From Planctomycetota bacterium (GTDB lineage Bacteria > Planctomycetota > JAJSAM01 > JAJVHW01), in the NCBI GenBank assembly GCA_021414065.1, contig JAIOPE010000066.1, positions 1 through 61,592 of the forward strand: a stretch of 61,592 nucleotides of DNA, in the 5' to 3' direction. A model generated the notes under the pieces. The model searched no databases and was not told the DNA's origin. It worked only from the letters and a program-made list of their open reading frames with translations. Within the stretch, counting starts at the first letter, position 1. Each line of letters opens with the position of its first letter. A program made the position numbers and the translations under genes. Of the stretch, positions 34,343 through 43,947 are shown piece by piece.

Positions 34343-34567
34343 ATGCCCCACCCCGGTCCGAAGGTCATCCAGTTGCAGGCCGGCCGCCACGCGATCTGCG
34401 CGTGCGGCAAGACGGGCAACGCCCCGTTCTGCGACGGCACCCACAAGGGCAGCGGCCTCGCCCCGAAGCTCATCGACGTCGGCGCAGCCGGTCAGAAGTG
34501 CGCGTGGTGCACCTGCGGCACGTCGAAGAACGCCCCCTTCTGCGACGGCAGCCACAAGAGTCTCTGA
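34343..34567 (+). CDS. Double CDGSH iron-sulfur protein
   Basis: The 74-residue protein has two CDGSH-type [2Fe-2S] motifs of the form CxCxxxxxxPxCDGxH: CACGKTGNAPFCDGTHKG and CTCGTSKNAPFCDGSHKS. Each binds one redox-active, labile cluster through three Cys and one His. Two motifs on one short chain make it a monomeric two-cluster form, unlike the single-motif dimers of mitochondria. The ATG at 34343 has AAGGAG 6 nt upstream; an upstream in-frame ATG at 34265 lacks one. There is no signal peptide, so it is cytoplasmic. Likely roles are redox sensing or cluster transfer. Confidence 0.95.
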   Translation: MPHPGPKVIQLQAGRHAICACGKTGNAPFCDGTHKGSGLAPKLIDVGAAGQKCAWCTCGTSKNAPFCDGSHKSL

Positions 34568-34702
34568 GCTCGGTCGGCGGTGGCGCGCCGGACGGGACAT
34601 GACGGGCAGCTTGCGCGCGGCCGCGATCGTCCGCCCCGCGTTCTGGTAGCGTGAAGGTGTCGCACCCGCCGGTCGCAGCCGGCGCCAACACCCGAGGCCC
34701 CC

Positions 34703-35761
34703 ATGACGCTGATCCGGACTCTCCTCTTCGCCGTGGCTGCGATCGCCGCGCTCGGCCTCGCGCCGCACGGGGCCGCCGCTGACGGGCTGCCGCTGACCGA
34801 CCATCTCGCACAGGTGCACGCGGCGGCGAACACCGCCGCCGCGCAACTGCTCGCGGGGAACCGCGCCGCCGCCGTCGGAACCATGCAACTCGGCTCGGAC
34901 GGAGCGGAGGCCCTCGACCCGACGGAGATCCTCGACCCCGCCACGCGCAAGCGGTTCCAGAAGCAGGTGACGACGCTGCGGAAGAAGTTCCGCGACGGTC
35001 TGAGCAAACTGAACGATGCGGCGGTGCCGGCGCTGACCGCGCAGCGTGCGATCGGGTCCGCCGCGGACGCGTCGCTCGACGCGGACCGCATCCTGCAACG
35101 CACCGACGGCGGCGTGCTGCTGGAAGAACTCGGCGCGAAGAGCGCGGGGTTCCACGACGCGGCGAAGTCGGTCCTCTTCCGCATCCAACTCGCGAAGACG
35201 TGCCCCGACGAGCCGGTGATCCGCGTGGTGGACGAGTCGGGCGGCGCCGTCGCCACGACGTTCGAAGAGGTGCGGCGCGACGCGTCCGGCGGAAGGGTGA
35301 TCCGCGTGACGATGGGCGCGGCGGGCGGCGCCGGCCGGGTCGAGGTGACGTCATGCGGCGTCACGCGCCGGTGGCTCCTGTTCAACTACGGGCCGAAGGG
35401 CGGATACCCGACCGCGCCGAAACCAGAGGCGTCGCGCTTCAACGGGACGTGGACGGGGACGTTCACCGGGACCGCGAGCGAGAAGGGCGGCACGCGGCAG
35501 GTGTTCGGCCCGGTGGAGTTCACGGTGACGAACGGGCAGATCCGCATCTCGGAACCGGGCGACGGCGTCGGGTCGATCTCGGGCACGGGCCGCAGTCGGT
35601 TCTCCGGCGGCTCGGGCGGGATCGCGAGCGCGACGTACCGGTTCCAGGGGCTGTTCGTGCAGTTCGTGGTCGGCGGGATGAGCGCGAGCGGCAACTGGAC
35701 GGCGACCTACCGCGGCGGCAGCGCGCGCGGCCGGTGGAGTGCGTCTCGCGCCGGGATGTGA
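34703..35761 (+). CDS. Secreted protein of unknown function, helical then beta-rich
   Basis: The 352-residue product has a signal peptide ending GAAA. Residues of about 25-150 are a helical bundle with regular charged/hydrophobic spacing (LAQVHAAANTAAAQLLAGNR, FQKQVTTLRKKFRDGLSKL). The rest is Gly/Ser/Thr-rich beta sequence (FNGTWTGTFTGTASEKGGTR, YRFQGLFVQFVVGGMSASGN) resembling a small barrel or sandwich. No family is recognised. It stands alone, converging on the kinase gene with a 10-bp gap. Confidence 0.75.
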   Translation: MTLIRTLLFAVAAIAALGLAPHGAAADGLPLTDHLAQVHAAANTAAAQLLAGNRAAAVGTMQLGSDGAEALDPTEILDPATRKRFQKQVTTLRKKFRDGLSKLNDAAVPALTAQRAIGSAADASLDADRILQRTDGGVLLEELGAKSAGFHDAAKSVLFRIQLAKTCPDEPVIRVVDESGGAVATTFEEVRRDASGGRVIRVTMGAAGGAGRVEVTSCGVTRRWLLFNYGPKGGYPTAPKPEASRFNGTWTGTFTGTASEKGGTRQVFGPVEFTVTNGQIRISEPGDGVGSISGTGRSRFSGGSGGIASATYRFQGLFVQFVVGGMSASGNWTATYRGGSARGRWSASRAGM

Positions 35762-35771
35762 CGGCCGACGT

Positions 35772-36602
35772 TCACAACAGTTCGTCGAGCAACAAATGCC
35801 ACGCGCGGCGTTCGGCCGCACCGGGGGCGGTCGCCTCGGGACCGTAGGCGGCGAACAGGTCGTCCTCGAACCCGCGGCCGTGGTTCCACGTGAGGCTCCA
35901 CGCCGCGAGGGCCAGGTCGCGCATCGGATCGCCGGCGCCGGCGAGGCCCCAATCGACGGCGCCCCACTGCGGCCGATCCGGCCCCGCGAGGCCGACGAAC
36001 AGGAGGTTCGGAAGGCACGCGTCGCCGTGGACGAACGCCTCTCGACGCGGCGGCGCGAGGCGCGACAGCGCGGAGATCGCATCGTCGAGCACGTCTGCCG
36101 GCGTGCGACCCGGGTGTTCGCGCTCCCAGTGATCGATGTCCACAGTGCCCGCGGCCACGTTGCGACGCGCTTCGGCGATCCACGCGTCGGCGCGCGCGTC
36201 GAACGGGCAACCAGCGACGGGCAGTTCGTGGACGCGACGGAGCGACTCGCCGACGGCGCGAGCGAGTCGGCGGACGTCGTGCGGTTCGATCGGGTCGGAC
36301 GCCGGCCGCCCCGGGACCTCCGACATCAGCAGGAACTCGCAGACGTGATCGTCGGCCCACGCGACGACCTCGGGGACCGGTAGACGACCGGCGACCCACA
36401 GCAATCGGTCGCGCTCCGCAGCGAGCGACGGCCCCGCGCCGGAGACGCGGCGCACCTTCAGGTAGAGCGTCGCACCGCGCTTCGCCTTGAACCGGAACAC
36501 GCGCGCCGACGACATCCCGAGGCCGATCGGTTCCGCGGAACGTCCCGCCACCGCGCGCGCCACGGGCGGCGGAAGATCGTCGGGAGAACGGAGCGCGGCC
36601 AC
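35772..36602 (-). CDS. APH(3')-like aminoglycoside phosphotransferase-family kinase
   Basis: The 276-residue kinase resembles APH(3') enzymes, which phosphorylate the 3'-hydroxyl of aminoglycosides using ATP. The catalytic loop VHGDACLPN places the base Asp at 194, and the metal-binding segment VDWGLAGAGDPMRDLA follows. The ATP-binding Lys lies in LYLKVRR near residue 48, and the length fits the family. Chromosomal members often act on other small substrates, so resistance is not certain. Its start is a GTG with GGAG close upstream. No transposon is adjacent and composition matches its neighbours, so recent acquisition is not indicated. Confidence 0.87.
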   Translation of the reverse strand: MAALRSPDDLPPPVARAVAGRSAEPIGLGMSSARVFRFKAKRGATLYLKVRRVSGAGPSLAAERDRLLWVAGRLPVPEVVAWADDHVCEFLLMSEVPGRPASDPIEPHDVRRLARAVGESLRRVHELPVAGCPFDARADAWIAEARRNVAAGTVDIDHWEREHPGRTPADVLDDAISALSRLAPPRREAFVHGDACLPNLLFVGLAGPDRPQWGAVDWGLAGAGDPMRDLALAAWSLTWNHGRGFEDDLFAAYGPEATAPGAAERRAWHLLLDELL

Positions 36603-36627
36603 GGCTCCGAGGATAACGACGGGCTGG

Positions 36628-38916
36628 CTACAGGTTCGTGATGTCGATCAGTTCGACGGCGCCGGCGTCAGTGCTGCCGCCGAGTTCGGCGGCGCCGACG
36701 ATGACGTCCTTCCCGTCGATCGCGATGCTCGTGCCGTACCCGGCGAGTCCGCTCGTCGAAGACGGCGCGCGGCGGTAACGCAGCGCCCACGTGAATGGCG
36801 TGAGGTACTCGTGGAACTCGGCCACCGCATCCCCATTCGCACCGATGGCGAGGAACCCGCCGGACAGCCCGACCGCCGAGCCGAATCCGCTGCCAACGCG
36901 TGGACCGGGGAAGGTGCTGTCGATCCCCCAGGTGCCGGCGCCGTCGCTCCGGTAGACGTACGCCCGTCCAACGGAAGCGGAACCATTGACCGTGGCGAGC
37001 GGGTTCCCGACCGCCACGAAGTCGCCGTCGAGCGCGATCGACGTCGCGTACCCGCCGCTGGCCACGGGTTGAACGTCCTGGAACGTCGCCACGTGGTTCC
37101 AGGTCGAGACGGTGCGGTCATAGACGTAGGCGCCGCCGGTGTTCGCGACGGAAGGCGATCCGTACGGGTCGCCGACCGCGAGGCGGTTGCCCTGGAGCGC
37201 GAGCGACGTCCCGAACGAACCGAACGCGTGCGGGGTGTCCACCGCGTCGATCCGCTGCTCAAGGCCCCAGACGCCGCCGCTGTAGCGGTAGACGAACACC
37301 GCGCCGTAGTCGTTGGTCGCCCGCTGACGGAACGTGGCGCCCACCGCGATCGTGTCGCCGGAGACCGCGACGGAACTCCCGTACCCCTCGAGGTTGACCG
37401 CCCCGGCGTCCACGAGTGTCTGCTCGAACAGCCACGTGCCCGCGTTCCGGCGGAAGACGTGGACGCGCCCGTCGCGGAACGCGGAGCCGTTCTCGCCGCG
37501 CGCGCCGATCACGATCACGCCGGACGCATCGTCCACCGCGAGCGAGAGCCCGAACAGCCCGCTCGCGGCGACGCCGGGCGACGTGAGGATCTGCGACTCG
37601 CTCCAGACACCCGCTGTCTTCGTCAGCACGTACGCGGCACCGGCGCTCGTGTTCCCATTCACCGTGCGGAACCTGGACGCCGTGACAGCCGTGCTGCCGG
37701 AGATCGCGGTCGCGAGTCCGAAGTGATCCCCGACCGTGGTGTCGGACGCGACGATGCGCTGCCGCGTGATCGGCAGGCGCAGGAACACCTGATAGACGCT
37801 GAAGTGCGACGCGGGGAACGACACGCGCCCGTTCACCGAGTCCACGGTGAAGCCGACGATCTCGTCCACGGTGCCGTTCGCGTTGCGACGGTACACCCGG
37901 AGTTGCGACGTGTCCGCGACCGACGCCACCGAGTACGGGAGCGTGATCGTCACGGGCGACGAGAACGTCGTCCCCTCTGGGCCGAAGAACACCGCGGGTC
38001 CGACCGGTTCGAGCGTGTCGAGCGAGGTGGGCACGACCGTCGCGGCGGCCCCCAACAGGATGGCGACTGGATAGCCGAGCGACCCCGGCGGGACCGAGAG
38101 CGACGTGCCGGCGAGCGGCCCCGACAGGTCCCCGACGATGTCGTCCCCGGCGGGCCCGACGACCGTCGCACCGACGCCCGAGACGCCGTCCTGCACCTGC
38201 GCCGTGCGCAGGTCCAGCTTGCGCTTCCCGGCCTTCGGCGCACGCACGGTCGCCTTGAACGCGAGGTCTCCGCCGGTCGAACCGGCGTCTGCCAGTTCAA
38301 CGGAGTACTCGCCCGCCAGAGAGAGCGCCGCCGAGCCCTTCGGCGCGCCGGTCGCAGTCTGGGTGACCGCCACCGGCAGGGCGTCCGGCCCAGTGACGCC
38401 CACGATCGAAGGCACAGCGGCCGATCCCTTCCGTGCGGAAGCGGCCAGTTTCACGCTCGCCCCGGCGTCCGCGGCGAAGGCCGCGTAGTCGGAGCCGCCC
38501 GCCGTCAGAGTGACCGTCTGCAGGAACACCGTCTGGGACTTCCACGCGATTGCGAGCGAGTACGGGAGCGGCGCGCCGGGCACCGCCGCGGCGACGGTCA
38601 CGACGTACTCGCCCGTCTCCGCGACGGCCCGCGCGAGCTTCACCTTCTTGGCCGACTTCTCCTGATCGTCGCCCGCGCCGTCGATCCGGACGCGCACCGC
38701 GCCACCGCCCTTGCCGGGCTTCACCTGCACGAGCAGTTTCGCGCCGCGCGGGCACGTCACCCGGAAGGTCTCCGACTCCGTGCCGGGGTCGAGCACGCCC
38801 GTGACGCGGTCGCCGTTCGCGAGCACCGCATCGAGGTCGGCGCGCGCGAGCGGAGACGCCATCGAAGACAGGGCCAGCGCTGCGAGCGTCGCGGCGCAAC
38901 CGGTGCTGAACTGCAT
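36628..38916 (-). CDS. Secreted FG-GAP beta-propeller protein
   Basis: The 762-residue protein has a signal peptide (FSTGCAATLAALALSSMA). Two N-terminal beta domains of the kind shared by the TIG proteins in this window follow (TFRVTCPRGAKLLVQVKPGK), then a possible ZU5-like region (GPEGTTFSSPVTITLPYSVA). The C-terminal half is seven or so FG-GAP-type blades: HFGLATAISGSTAVT, LFGLSLAVDDASGVIVIGAR, GYGSSVAVSGDTIAVGA, SFGTSLALQGNRLAVGDP and GYATSIALDGDFVAVGN. These form an integrin-alpha-like propeller. AAGGAG lies 8 nt before the ATG. It is downstream of the S9 peptidase gene by 73 bp on the same strand. Confidence 0.88.
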   Translation of the reverse strand: MQFSTGCAATLAALALSSMASPLARADLDAVLANGDRVTGVLDPGTESETFRVTCPRGAKLLVQVKPGKGGGAVRVRIDGAGDDQEKSAKKVKLARAVAETGEYVVTVAAAVPGAPLPYSLAIAWKSQTVFLQTVTLTAGGSDYAAFAADAGASVKLAASARKGSAAVPSIVGVTGPDALPVAVTQTATGAPKGSAALSLAGEYSVELADAGSTGGDLAFKATVRAPKAGKRKLDLRTAQVQDGVSGVGATVVGPAGDDIVGDLSGPLAGTSLSVPPGSLGYPVAILLGAAATVVPTSLDTLEPVGPAVFFGPEGTTFSSPVTITLPYSVASVADTSQLRVYRRNANGTVDEIVGFTVDSVNGRVSFPASHFSVYQVFLRLPITRQRIVASDTTVGDHFGLATAISGSTAVTASRFRTVNGNTSAGAAYVLTKTAGVWSESQILTSPGVAASGLFGLSLAVDDASGVIVIGARGENGSAFRDGRVHVFRRNAGTWLFEQTLVDAGAVNLEGYGSSVAVSGDTIAVGATFRQRATNDYGAVFVYRYSGGVWGLEQRIDAVDTPHAFGSFGTSLALQGNRLAVGDPYGSPSVANTGGAYVYDRTVSTWNHVATFQDVQPVASGGYATSIALDGDFVAVGNPLATVNGSASVGRAYVYRSDGAGTWGIDSTFPGPRVGSGFGSAVGLSGGFLAIGANGDAVAEFHEYLTPFTWALRYRRAPSSTSGLAGYGTSIAIDGKDVIVGAAELGGSTDAGAVELIDITNL

Positions 38917-38989
38917 GGGCACGGCTCCTTCGGAATGCGTTGAATCGGGGCGACGGAAACGAGCGCGCACGGCGGAGATGCGGCGCGCG

Positions 38990-41224
38990 CTACTCCATCC
39001 CGAGCACGCGCACGAGGAACGCCCAGCGGTCGGCGGCCTCGTCGATCACCTTCGACGTCGGCTTGCCCGCGCCGTGGCCCGCGCGGGTCTCGATGCGGAT
39101 GAGGCACGGATTGCGTCCCGGCGGCACGGACGTCGCCTCGGCGTGCTGCAACGCGGCCGCGAACTTGAAGCTGTGCGCGGGCACGACGCGGTCGTCGTGG
39201 TCGCCCGTGGTGACGAGCACCGCGGGGTAGTTCGCGCCTGAGCGCAGGTTCTGGAGCGGCGAGTACGCGAGCAGAGTCTTGAACTCGGCCGCGTCGTCCA
39301 CCGTGCCGTAGTCGCTCGCCCACGCCCAGCCGATCGTGAACTTGTGGTAGCGGAGCATGTCGAGCACGCCCACCGCAGGGAGCACCGCGCCGAACAGGTC
39401 CGGGCGCTGCACCATGCACGCGCCGACGAGCAGTCCACCGTTGCTCCCGCCCGAGATCGCGAGCCGCGGGGACGACGTCCAGCGCTCGCGGACGAGCCAC
39501 TCGGCGCACGCGATGAAGTCGTCGAACACGTTCTGCTTGCGGAGCTTCGTGCCGGCGAGGTGCCACTCGCGGCCGTACTCGCCGCCGCCGCGCAGGTTCG
39601 CCGACGCGAAGACTCCGCCCATCTCCATCCACACGAGCGCCGACACCGAGAAGCCGGGGGTGGTCGAGACGTTGAACCCGCCGTAGCCCGTGAGCAGGCA
39701 GGGCGCCGTGCCGTCCTTCGGCGTGCCCTTCTTCCAGGTGAGGAACATCGGCACGCGCGTGCCGTCCTTGCTCGCGCAGAAGACCTGCGCCGTCTCGTAG
39801 TCCTCCGGACGGAAGTCCACCGTCGGGCGTCGGAAGACCGACGACGCGCCGGTCACCACGTCGTACTTCCAGATCTCGGTCGGCGTGGTGAACCCCGTGA
39901 ACGCGAAGTACGTCGATGCACGGTCCACGTGACCGCCGAACCCGACGACTGTGCCGACTCCCGGCAGGGCGACGTCCCGCTCGAGGGCGCCCGTCGGAGA
40001 GAAGACGCGGACGCGACCGTGCGCGTCGTGCAGGTACCGGCAGACGATCCGGCCTCCGACGAGACTCACGCCCTCGAGCGTGTCCTCCGACTCTGGGACG
40101 ACCGTGCGCCATGCGTCCGGCGACGGGTGCGAGACATCGATCGCAAGGACGCGCCCGCGGGCCGCGGCGAGGTCGGAGCGGAAGAAGAAGGTCGTGCCGA
40201 GGTTGCCGATGAAGTCGTACGCGGCGTCCCACGTCGAGAGCAGTTCGACGACCGGCGCGCCCGGCGCGGCGAGATCGCGGTAGAAGAACGCGTTCCGCTG
40301 CTCGGTACCGCGCCAGACCTGGATGCCGAGGTACCGGCCGTCGTCGGTGACGGTCGCGCCGAACCCCCACTCCTTCTGATCGCCGCGCTCGTAGACGAGC
40401 GTGTCGTCGGCCTGGGCCGTACCGGTGCGGTGGAAGTACAGCTTCTGGAACTTCAGCTCGCCCTGGAGCTCCGCCCCCTTCACCGGCTCCGCATAGCGCG
40501 AGTAGTAGAAGCCGCTGCCGTCGGGCAGCCAGGCCGCGCCGGAGAACTTCACCCAGCGGACCTCGTCGGGCAGGTCGCGGCCGGTGGCGACGTCGCGGAT
40601 GCGCCAGACGTTCCAGTCGGATCCGGCCTCGGCGAGCGCGTAGGCGTAGAAGCGGCCGTCGGGGCTCGGCGCCGTGCCGGCGAGGGCGACGGTGCCGTCG
40701 TTCGCAAGCGTGTTCGGGTCGAGGAGTACGCGCGGTTCGGCCCCTGCGCCGGCGTCCTGCACCCACATCACGGCCTGCTGCTGGAGACCGTCGTTCCGTG
40801 CCCAGTAGGTGCGACCGCCCTCGTCTTCGGGGATGCCGAACCGCTCGAAGTTCCAGAGCGACCTGAGTCGATCGCGGATGCGCGCCCGGGCCGGGATCGA
40901 CGCGAGGAATCCGTCGGTGAGGGCGTTCTCGGCCTCGATCCAGGCGCGTGACGCCGGCGCGTCGGGGTCCTCGAGCCATCGGTAGGGGTCCGGCACGCTG
41001 ACGCCGTGGTGGACGTCCGCCACGTCGCCGCGGGGCGCCTGCGGGTAAGCGAGAGGAGCGAATGTCGGGCGGTCGGGGGTTCGGGTCACGGGGTACTCCG
41101 CGCAGGTGGCCGGAAGGAGGCAGGTAGCGAGTGCGAGCCACGACCACGCCAAGATGGACGCGCGCTGCCGCCCGACGATGGACGGCTCTCGAGCGTCGCA
41201 CAGCGTTGGCGGCGGGTCAGACAT
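38990..41224 (-). CDS. Prolyl oligopeptidase, S9A family
   Basis: The 744-residue serine peptidase cuts short peptides after proline. An N-terminal hydrophobic segment (ILAWSWLALATCLLPATC) suggests export. A seven-bladed propeller precedes the alpha/beta-hydrolase domain. The catalytic triad can be placed: Ser594 in GGSNGG, Asp of GDHDDRVVP near 677, and His717 in RAGHGAGKP. The conserved YGGFNVSTTPGFS and NLRGGGEYGREWH segments are also present. Length is usual for the family. It lies upstream of the FG-GAP protein gene on the same strand and is divergent from the gluzincin-like gene across 218 bp in which nothing notable was seen. Confidence 0.96.
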   Translation of the reverse strand: MSDPPPTLCDAREPSIVGRQRASILAWSWLALATCLLPATCAEYPVTRTPDRPTFAPLAYPQAPRGDVADVHHGVSVPDPYRWLEDPDAPASRAWIEAENALTDGFLASIPARARIRDRLRSLWNFERFGIPEDEGGRTYWARNDGLQQQAVMWVQDAGAGAEPRVLLDPNTLANDGTVALAGTAPSPDGRFYAYALAEAGSDWNVWRIRDVATGRDLPDEVRWVKFSGAAWLPDGSGFYYSRYAEPVKGAELQGELKFQKLYFHRTGTAQADDTLVYERGDQKEWGFGATVTDDGRYLGIQVWRGTEQRNAFFYRDLAAPGAPVVELLSTWDAAYDFIGNLGTTFFFRSDLAAARGRVLAIDVSHPSPDAWRTVVPESEDTLEGVSLVGGRIVCRYLHDAHGRVRVFSPTGALERDVALPGVGTVVGFGGHVDRASTYFAFTGFTTPTEIWKYDVVTGASSVFRRPTVDFRPEDYETAQVFCASKDGTRVPMFLTWKKGTPKDGTAPCLLTGYGGFNVSTTPGFSVSALVWMEMGGVFASANLRGGGEYGREWHLAGTKLRKQNVFDDFIACAEWLVRERWTSSPRLAISGGSNGGLLVGACMVQRPDLFGAVLPAVGVLDMLRYHKFTIGWAWASDYGTVDDAAEFKTLLAYSPLQNLRSGANYPAVLVTTGDHDDRVVPAHSFKFAAALQHAEATSVPPGRNPCLIRIETRAGHGAGKPTSKVIDEAADRWAFLVRVLGME

Positions 41225-41442
41225 CGAACACGCCCCCTTGCGTCCGGGTCAGGGCAGGTGCGGCGCGGGCCGAGTGTCGGCGCCGCCCCCCGGGTCGCGC
41301 GAGAGCTTACCGGGGATGCCGCGGCGCGGACGGTGTATCCTCTGCCGCTTCGTTTCGTCGGTCGGTTCGATGGTCTCGCGTCCGTACTACTTGGTGCCCC
41401 GCGGTCCGATCCGACGGGCGTCATTCTCAAGTGGAGTCCCCG

Positions 41443-43812
41443 ATGTCCACGATCTCTTGCCCCCGCTGCGGAAGCGCCTTCCCCCTGGCGCAGGTAGCCC
41501 AGTTCGACCAGTTCACGTGCGGCGCCTGCGGGGCGATCGTGCCTGTGCCGATCGCGAGCCCCGCCGCACTGCCGCCGGTGCAGCCCCGCGCGGTCGCGCC
41601 CGCTCCGCGTCCCGCAGCGGCACCGATCCCCCAACCGCGTCCCGCGGCGCAGTCGACGTCAACGCCGCGTCCCGCGGCGCAACCGACGCGCCCCGCCTCC
41701 GGCCCCGTGCCTCAGGCGCCCCGTCCGGCCGCAGCTCCGACTGCCCGTCCGTCGGTTCCGACCGCGCGCCCCGCCGCCCGCCCCGAGGGTCCCCCGCCGA
41801 CGATCGCGCTGCCGCCGTCCGCGCTCCGCGCGCAGCACGCCAAGCCTGCGGCTGCCGCGCCGACGCGCACGCCCGCCCCGATCCGAGTCGCCGAACCGAT
41901 CGTCGAAGAAGACGACGAGAACGACGCGCCGCGCGGACGCCGCGGCAAGCGCGGTGCGGACGATCGCGATGAGCCGAAGAAGAAGAGCCCCATGCCGCTC
42001 GTCCTCGCGGGCGTCGGCGTCCTCGTGCTCGTCATCGGCGGAATCGTCGTGGTGAAGGGCCGTTCGAAGGGCGGCGATCCGGCCGTCGCGTCGGCGGGCG
42101 CAGCCGCCGACCAGCCGAAGGTCGCAGCCGACCCCGAGAAGGACCCCGCCGCGTGGAAGGCGCTCACGCCCGAAGACCGCAAGTCGCGCGCGCAGATGAA
42201 GGCCGTCAACGTCGATGCCAAGCAGGAGTCGCAGGCGAAGGTCGTCTTCGACTTCCTCATGGCGCGCGACGAGAAGGACATCGCGCTCAACATCGCGCGC
42301 GACGTCACGAAGGCCCGCCCCGACGTCGAGTGGCCGCACCTCGCGCTCGGCCACCAGGACCTGCGCGATCTCTACGAGAAGACGGTCAAGGAGAACCCCT
42401 GGGCCGACGGACTCTCGACCGATCCGATGGTCGAGTTGCAGCGCCTGAAGAAGGCGAACGCGCCGAAGACCGGCCCTTGGTGGGGCGACGAGGAGACGCA
42501 GAAGCGCGTCAGCGAGCTCGTGGCGCAGATCGTGAATGAGGAGAAGACGCTCTCGACTCCGTTCGGCCAGGGCGTCGCGAAGTGGGTCAACTATCACAAG
42601 TCGATCGAGGTGATGAAGGACTTCCCCTCGATCTACGCCACGACCGGACCCTACCTCATCTTCGTCTCGCTGCCGGTGGCGGCCGACAAGCTCGGGAAGG
42701 CCACGCTCGCCGACGTCTCGCCCGAGAACATGGCCCGCGGGAAGGAGGTCCTGGAGCGCACGACGAAGCTCTACGAGACCTTCTACGACGTGTGGCACTC
42801 GACGTTCGACGGCCCGATGGGGCTGACGCGCTTCGGCCCGGAGAACACCGACCAGGAGAAGATCCTGCTCATCCAGGTGTTCCTGAGCGGCGACGACTAC
42901 GCTCGATACAACGCGCTCACCGGCGGCCCGGGCGGCGGCGTGCGCGCCTACTACAGTTCGCAGGAACCCCGGTTCGTCGTCACGTACGACGGCACGAAGA
43001 CGAAGTCGAAGGACGCGCCGGCGCCCGGCGCCCACGAGATCTCCGAAGACCCCTTCGAGGACCCCGAGCACGTCCAGTGCCACGAGGGCACGCACCAACT
43101 CGTCCACTTCCACACGTGGGACACCACGCGCAAAGCGCTCGGACGCTCGCCCGAGTGGCTCCAGTGCAACAACCGGAAGCTCTGGTTCAACGAGGGCTTC
43201 GCCGAGTTCTGCAGCACGTACAAGAAGGAAGGCGACAAGTACGTCTTCTTCCAGCCGCTCGAGAGCCGCATGTTCGAGATCTGGTGCATCGGCGAGATCG
43301 TGAAGGAGCGCGGCTGGGAAGACTGGAAGCTGAAGGAACTCCTCGACCCGAACCACTCCGGTCAGCTCGCGAGCTACGGACAGGCGCGCACGCGCCGCCC
43401 CGGCGAAGAGGGTCTCGCGCAGAACGCGATGGCGAACCTCTACTACGGCAAGGTCTGGAGCCTCGTCTACTACCTCTGGAACTTCGAAGAGGGCGGCAAG
43501 CCGAAGTTCCGCGACCGCTTCGTGAAGTTCACGAAGGACCAGTTCACGGTGAAGCTCATGAAGGCGTCGAACGGGATCGAGTACCCGAAGTACGTCGATG
43601 CGAAGGACTTCCGCACGACCTTCGGACTCGAGTCCGACGCCGCGTTCACCGCCTTCGAGAAGGACTGGAAGGCGTGGGAGGCGGACTACGTCGCCAAGGC
43701 GAAGACCCCGAAGTGGGACGTCGCCCGTCTGCGCCTGCGGAACGAGATCTGGGGCCTCGACAAGAACCCCGTCAAGCCGGTTCCGCCGAAGGACCCGCCG
43801 AAGAAGAAGTAG
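41443..43812 (+). CDS. Membrane protein with zinc ribbon and gluzincin-type (HExxH) domain
   Basis: The 789-residue protein opens with a four-Cys zinc ribbon (Cys6, 9, 26, 29), a form common in planctomycete membrane proteins. It continues with a Pro/Ala-rich stretch containing PRPAAQ repeats and a charged segment, then one membrane helix at about 184-205 (LVLAGVGVLVLVIGGIVVVK). The external part holds HEGTH at 547-551 and a downstream Glu584 in WFNEGFAEF, the zinc-binding pattern of gluzincin metallopeptidases and DUF1570-like proteins. It is therefore likely a cell-surface metallopeptidase with a cytoplasmic sensor-like ribbon. GGAG lies 7 nt before the ATG. The substrate is unknown. Confidence 0.86.
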   Translation: MSTISCPRCGSAFPLAQVAQFDQFTCGACGAIVPVPIASPAALPPVQPRAVAPAPRPAAAPIPQPRPAAQSTSTPRPAAQPTRPASGPVPQAPRPAAAPTARPSVPTARPAARPEGPPPTIALPPSALRAQHAKPAAAAPTRTPAPIRVAEPIVEEDDENDAPRGRRGKRGADDRDEPKKKSPMPLVLAGVGVLVLVIGGIVVVKGRSKGGDPAVASAGAAADQPKVAADPEKDPAAWKALTPEDRKSRAQMKAVNVDAKQESQAKVVFDFLMARDEKDIALNIARDVTKARPDVEWPHLALGHQDLRDLYEKTVKENPWADGLSTDPMVELQRLKKANAPKTGPWWGDEETQKRVSELVAQIVNEEKTLSTPFGQGVAKWVNYHKSIEVMKDFPSIYATTGPYLIFVSLPVAADKLGKATLADVSPENMARGKEVLERTTKLYETFYDVWHSTFDGPMGLTRFGPENTDQEKILLIQVFLSGDDYARYNALTGGPGGGVRAYYSSQEPRFVVTYDGTKTKSKDAPAPGAHEISEDPFEDPEHVQCHEGTHQLVHFHTWDTTRKALGRSPEWLQCNNRKLWFNEGFAEFCSTYKKEGDKYVFFQPLESRMFEIWCIGEIVKERGWEDWKLKELLDPNHSGQLASYGQARTRRPGEEGLAQNAMANLYYGKVWSLVYYLWNFEEGGKPKFRDRFVKFTKDQFTVKLMKASNGIEYPKYVDAKDFRTTFGLESDAAFTAFEKDWKAWEADYVAKAKTPKWDVARLRLRNEIWGLDKNPVKPVPPKDPPKKK

Positions 43813-43947
43813 CCCGCCGCACGTCACCGCCCCGCGCCCCCCGAGCGGGACCGATCCGCCCACGGACGTTCGCGACCTGCGTGCGTCGTTGCCCCGAGCC
43901 GTTCCGGCGCGAGCCGCGTCGTACCACCGCCTCTCGGATGATTCCCC

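Noticed and set aside
35772..36602. APH(3')-like gene as acquired antibiotic resistance
   Set aside because: Composition matches its neighbours and no insertion sequence or integron feature is adjacent; it may be a native small-molecule kinase.
41635..41681. 30-bp tandem repeat in the gluzincin-like gene
   Set aside because: It simply encodes the PRPAAQ units of a proline-rich linker and needs no separate explanation.
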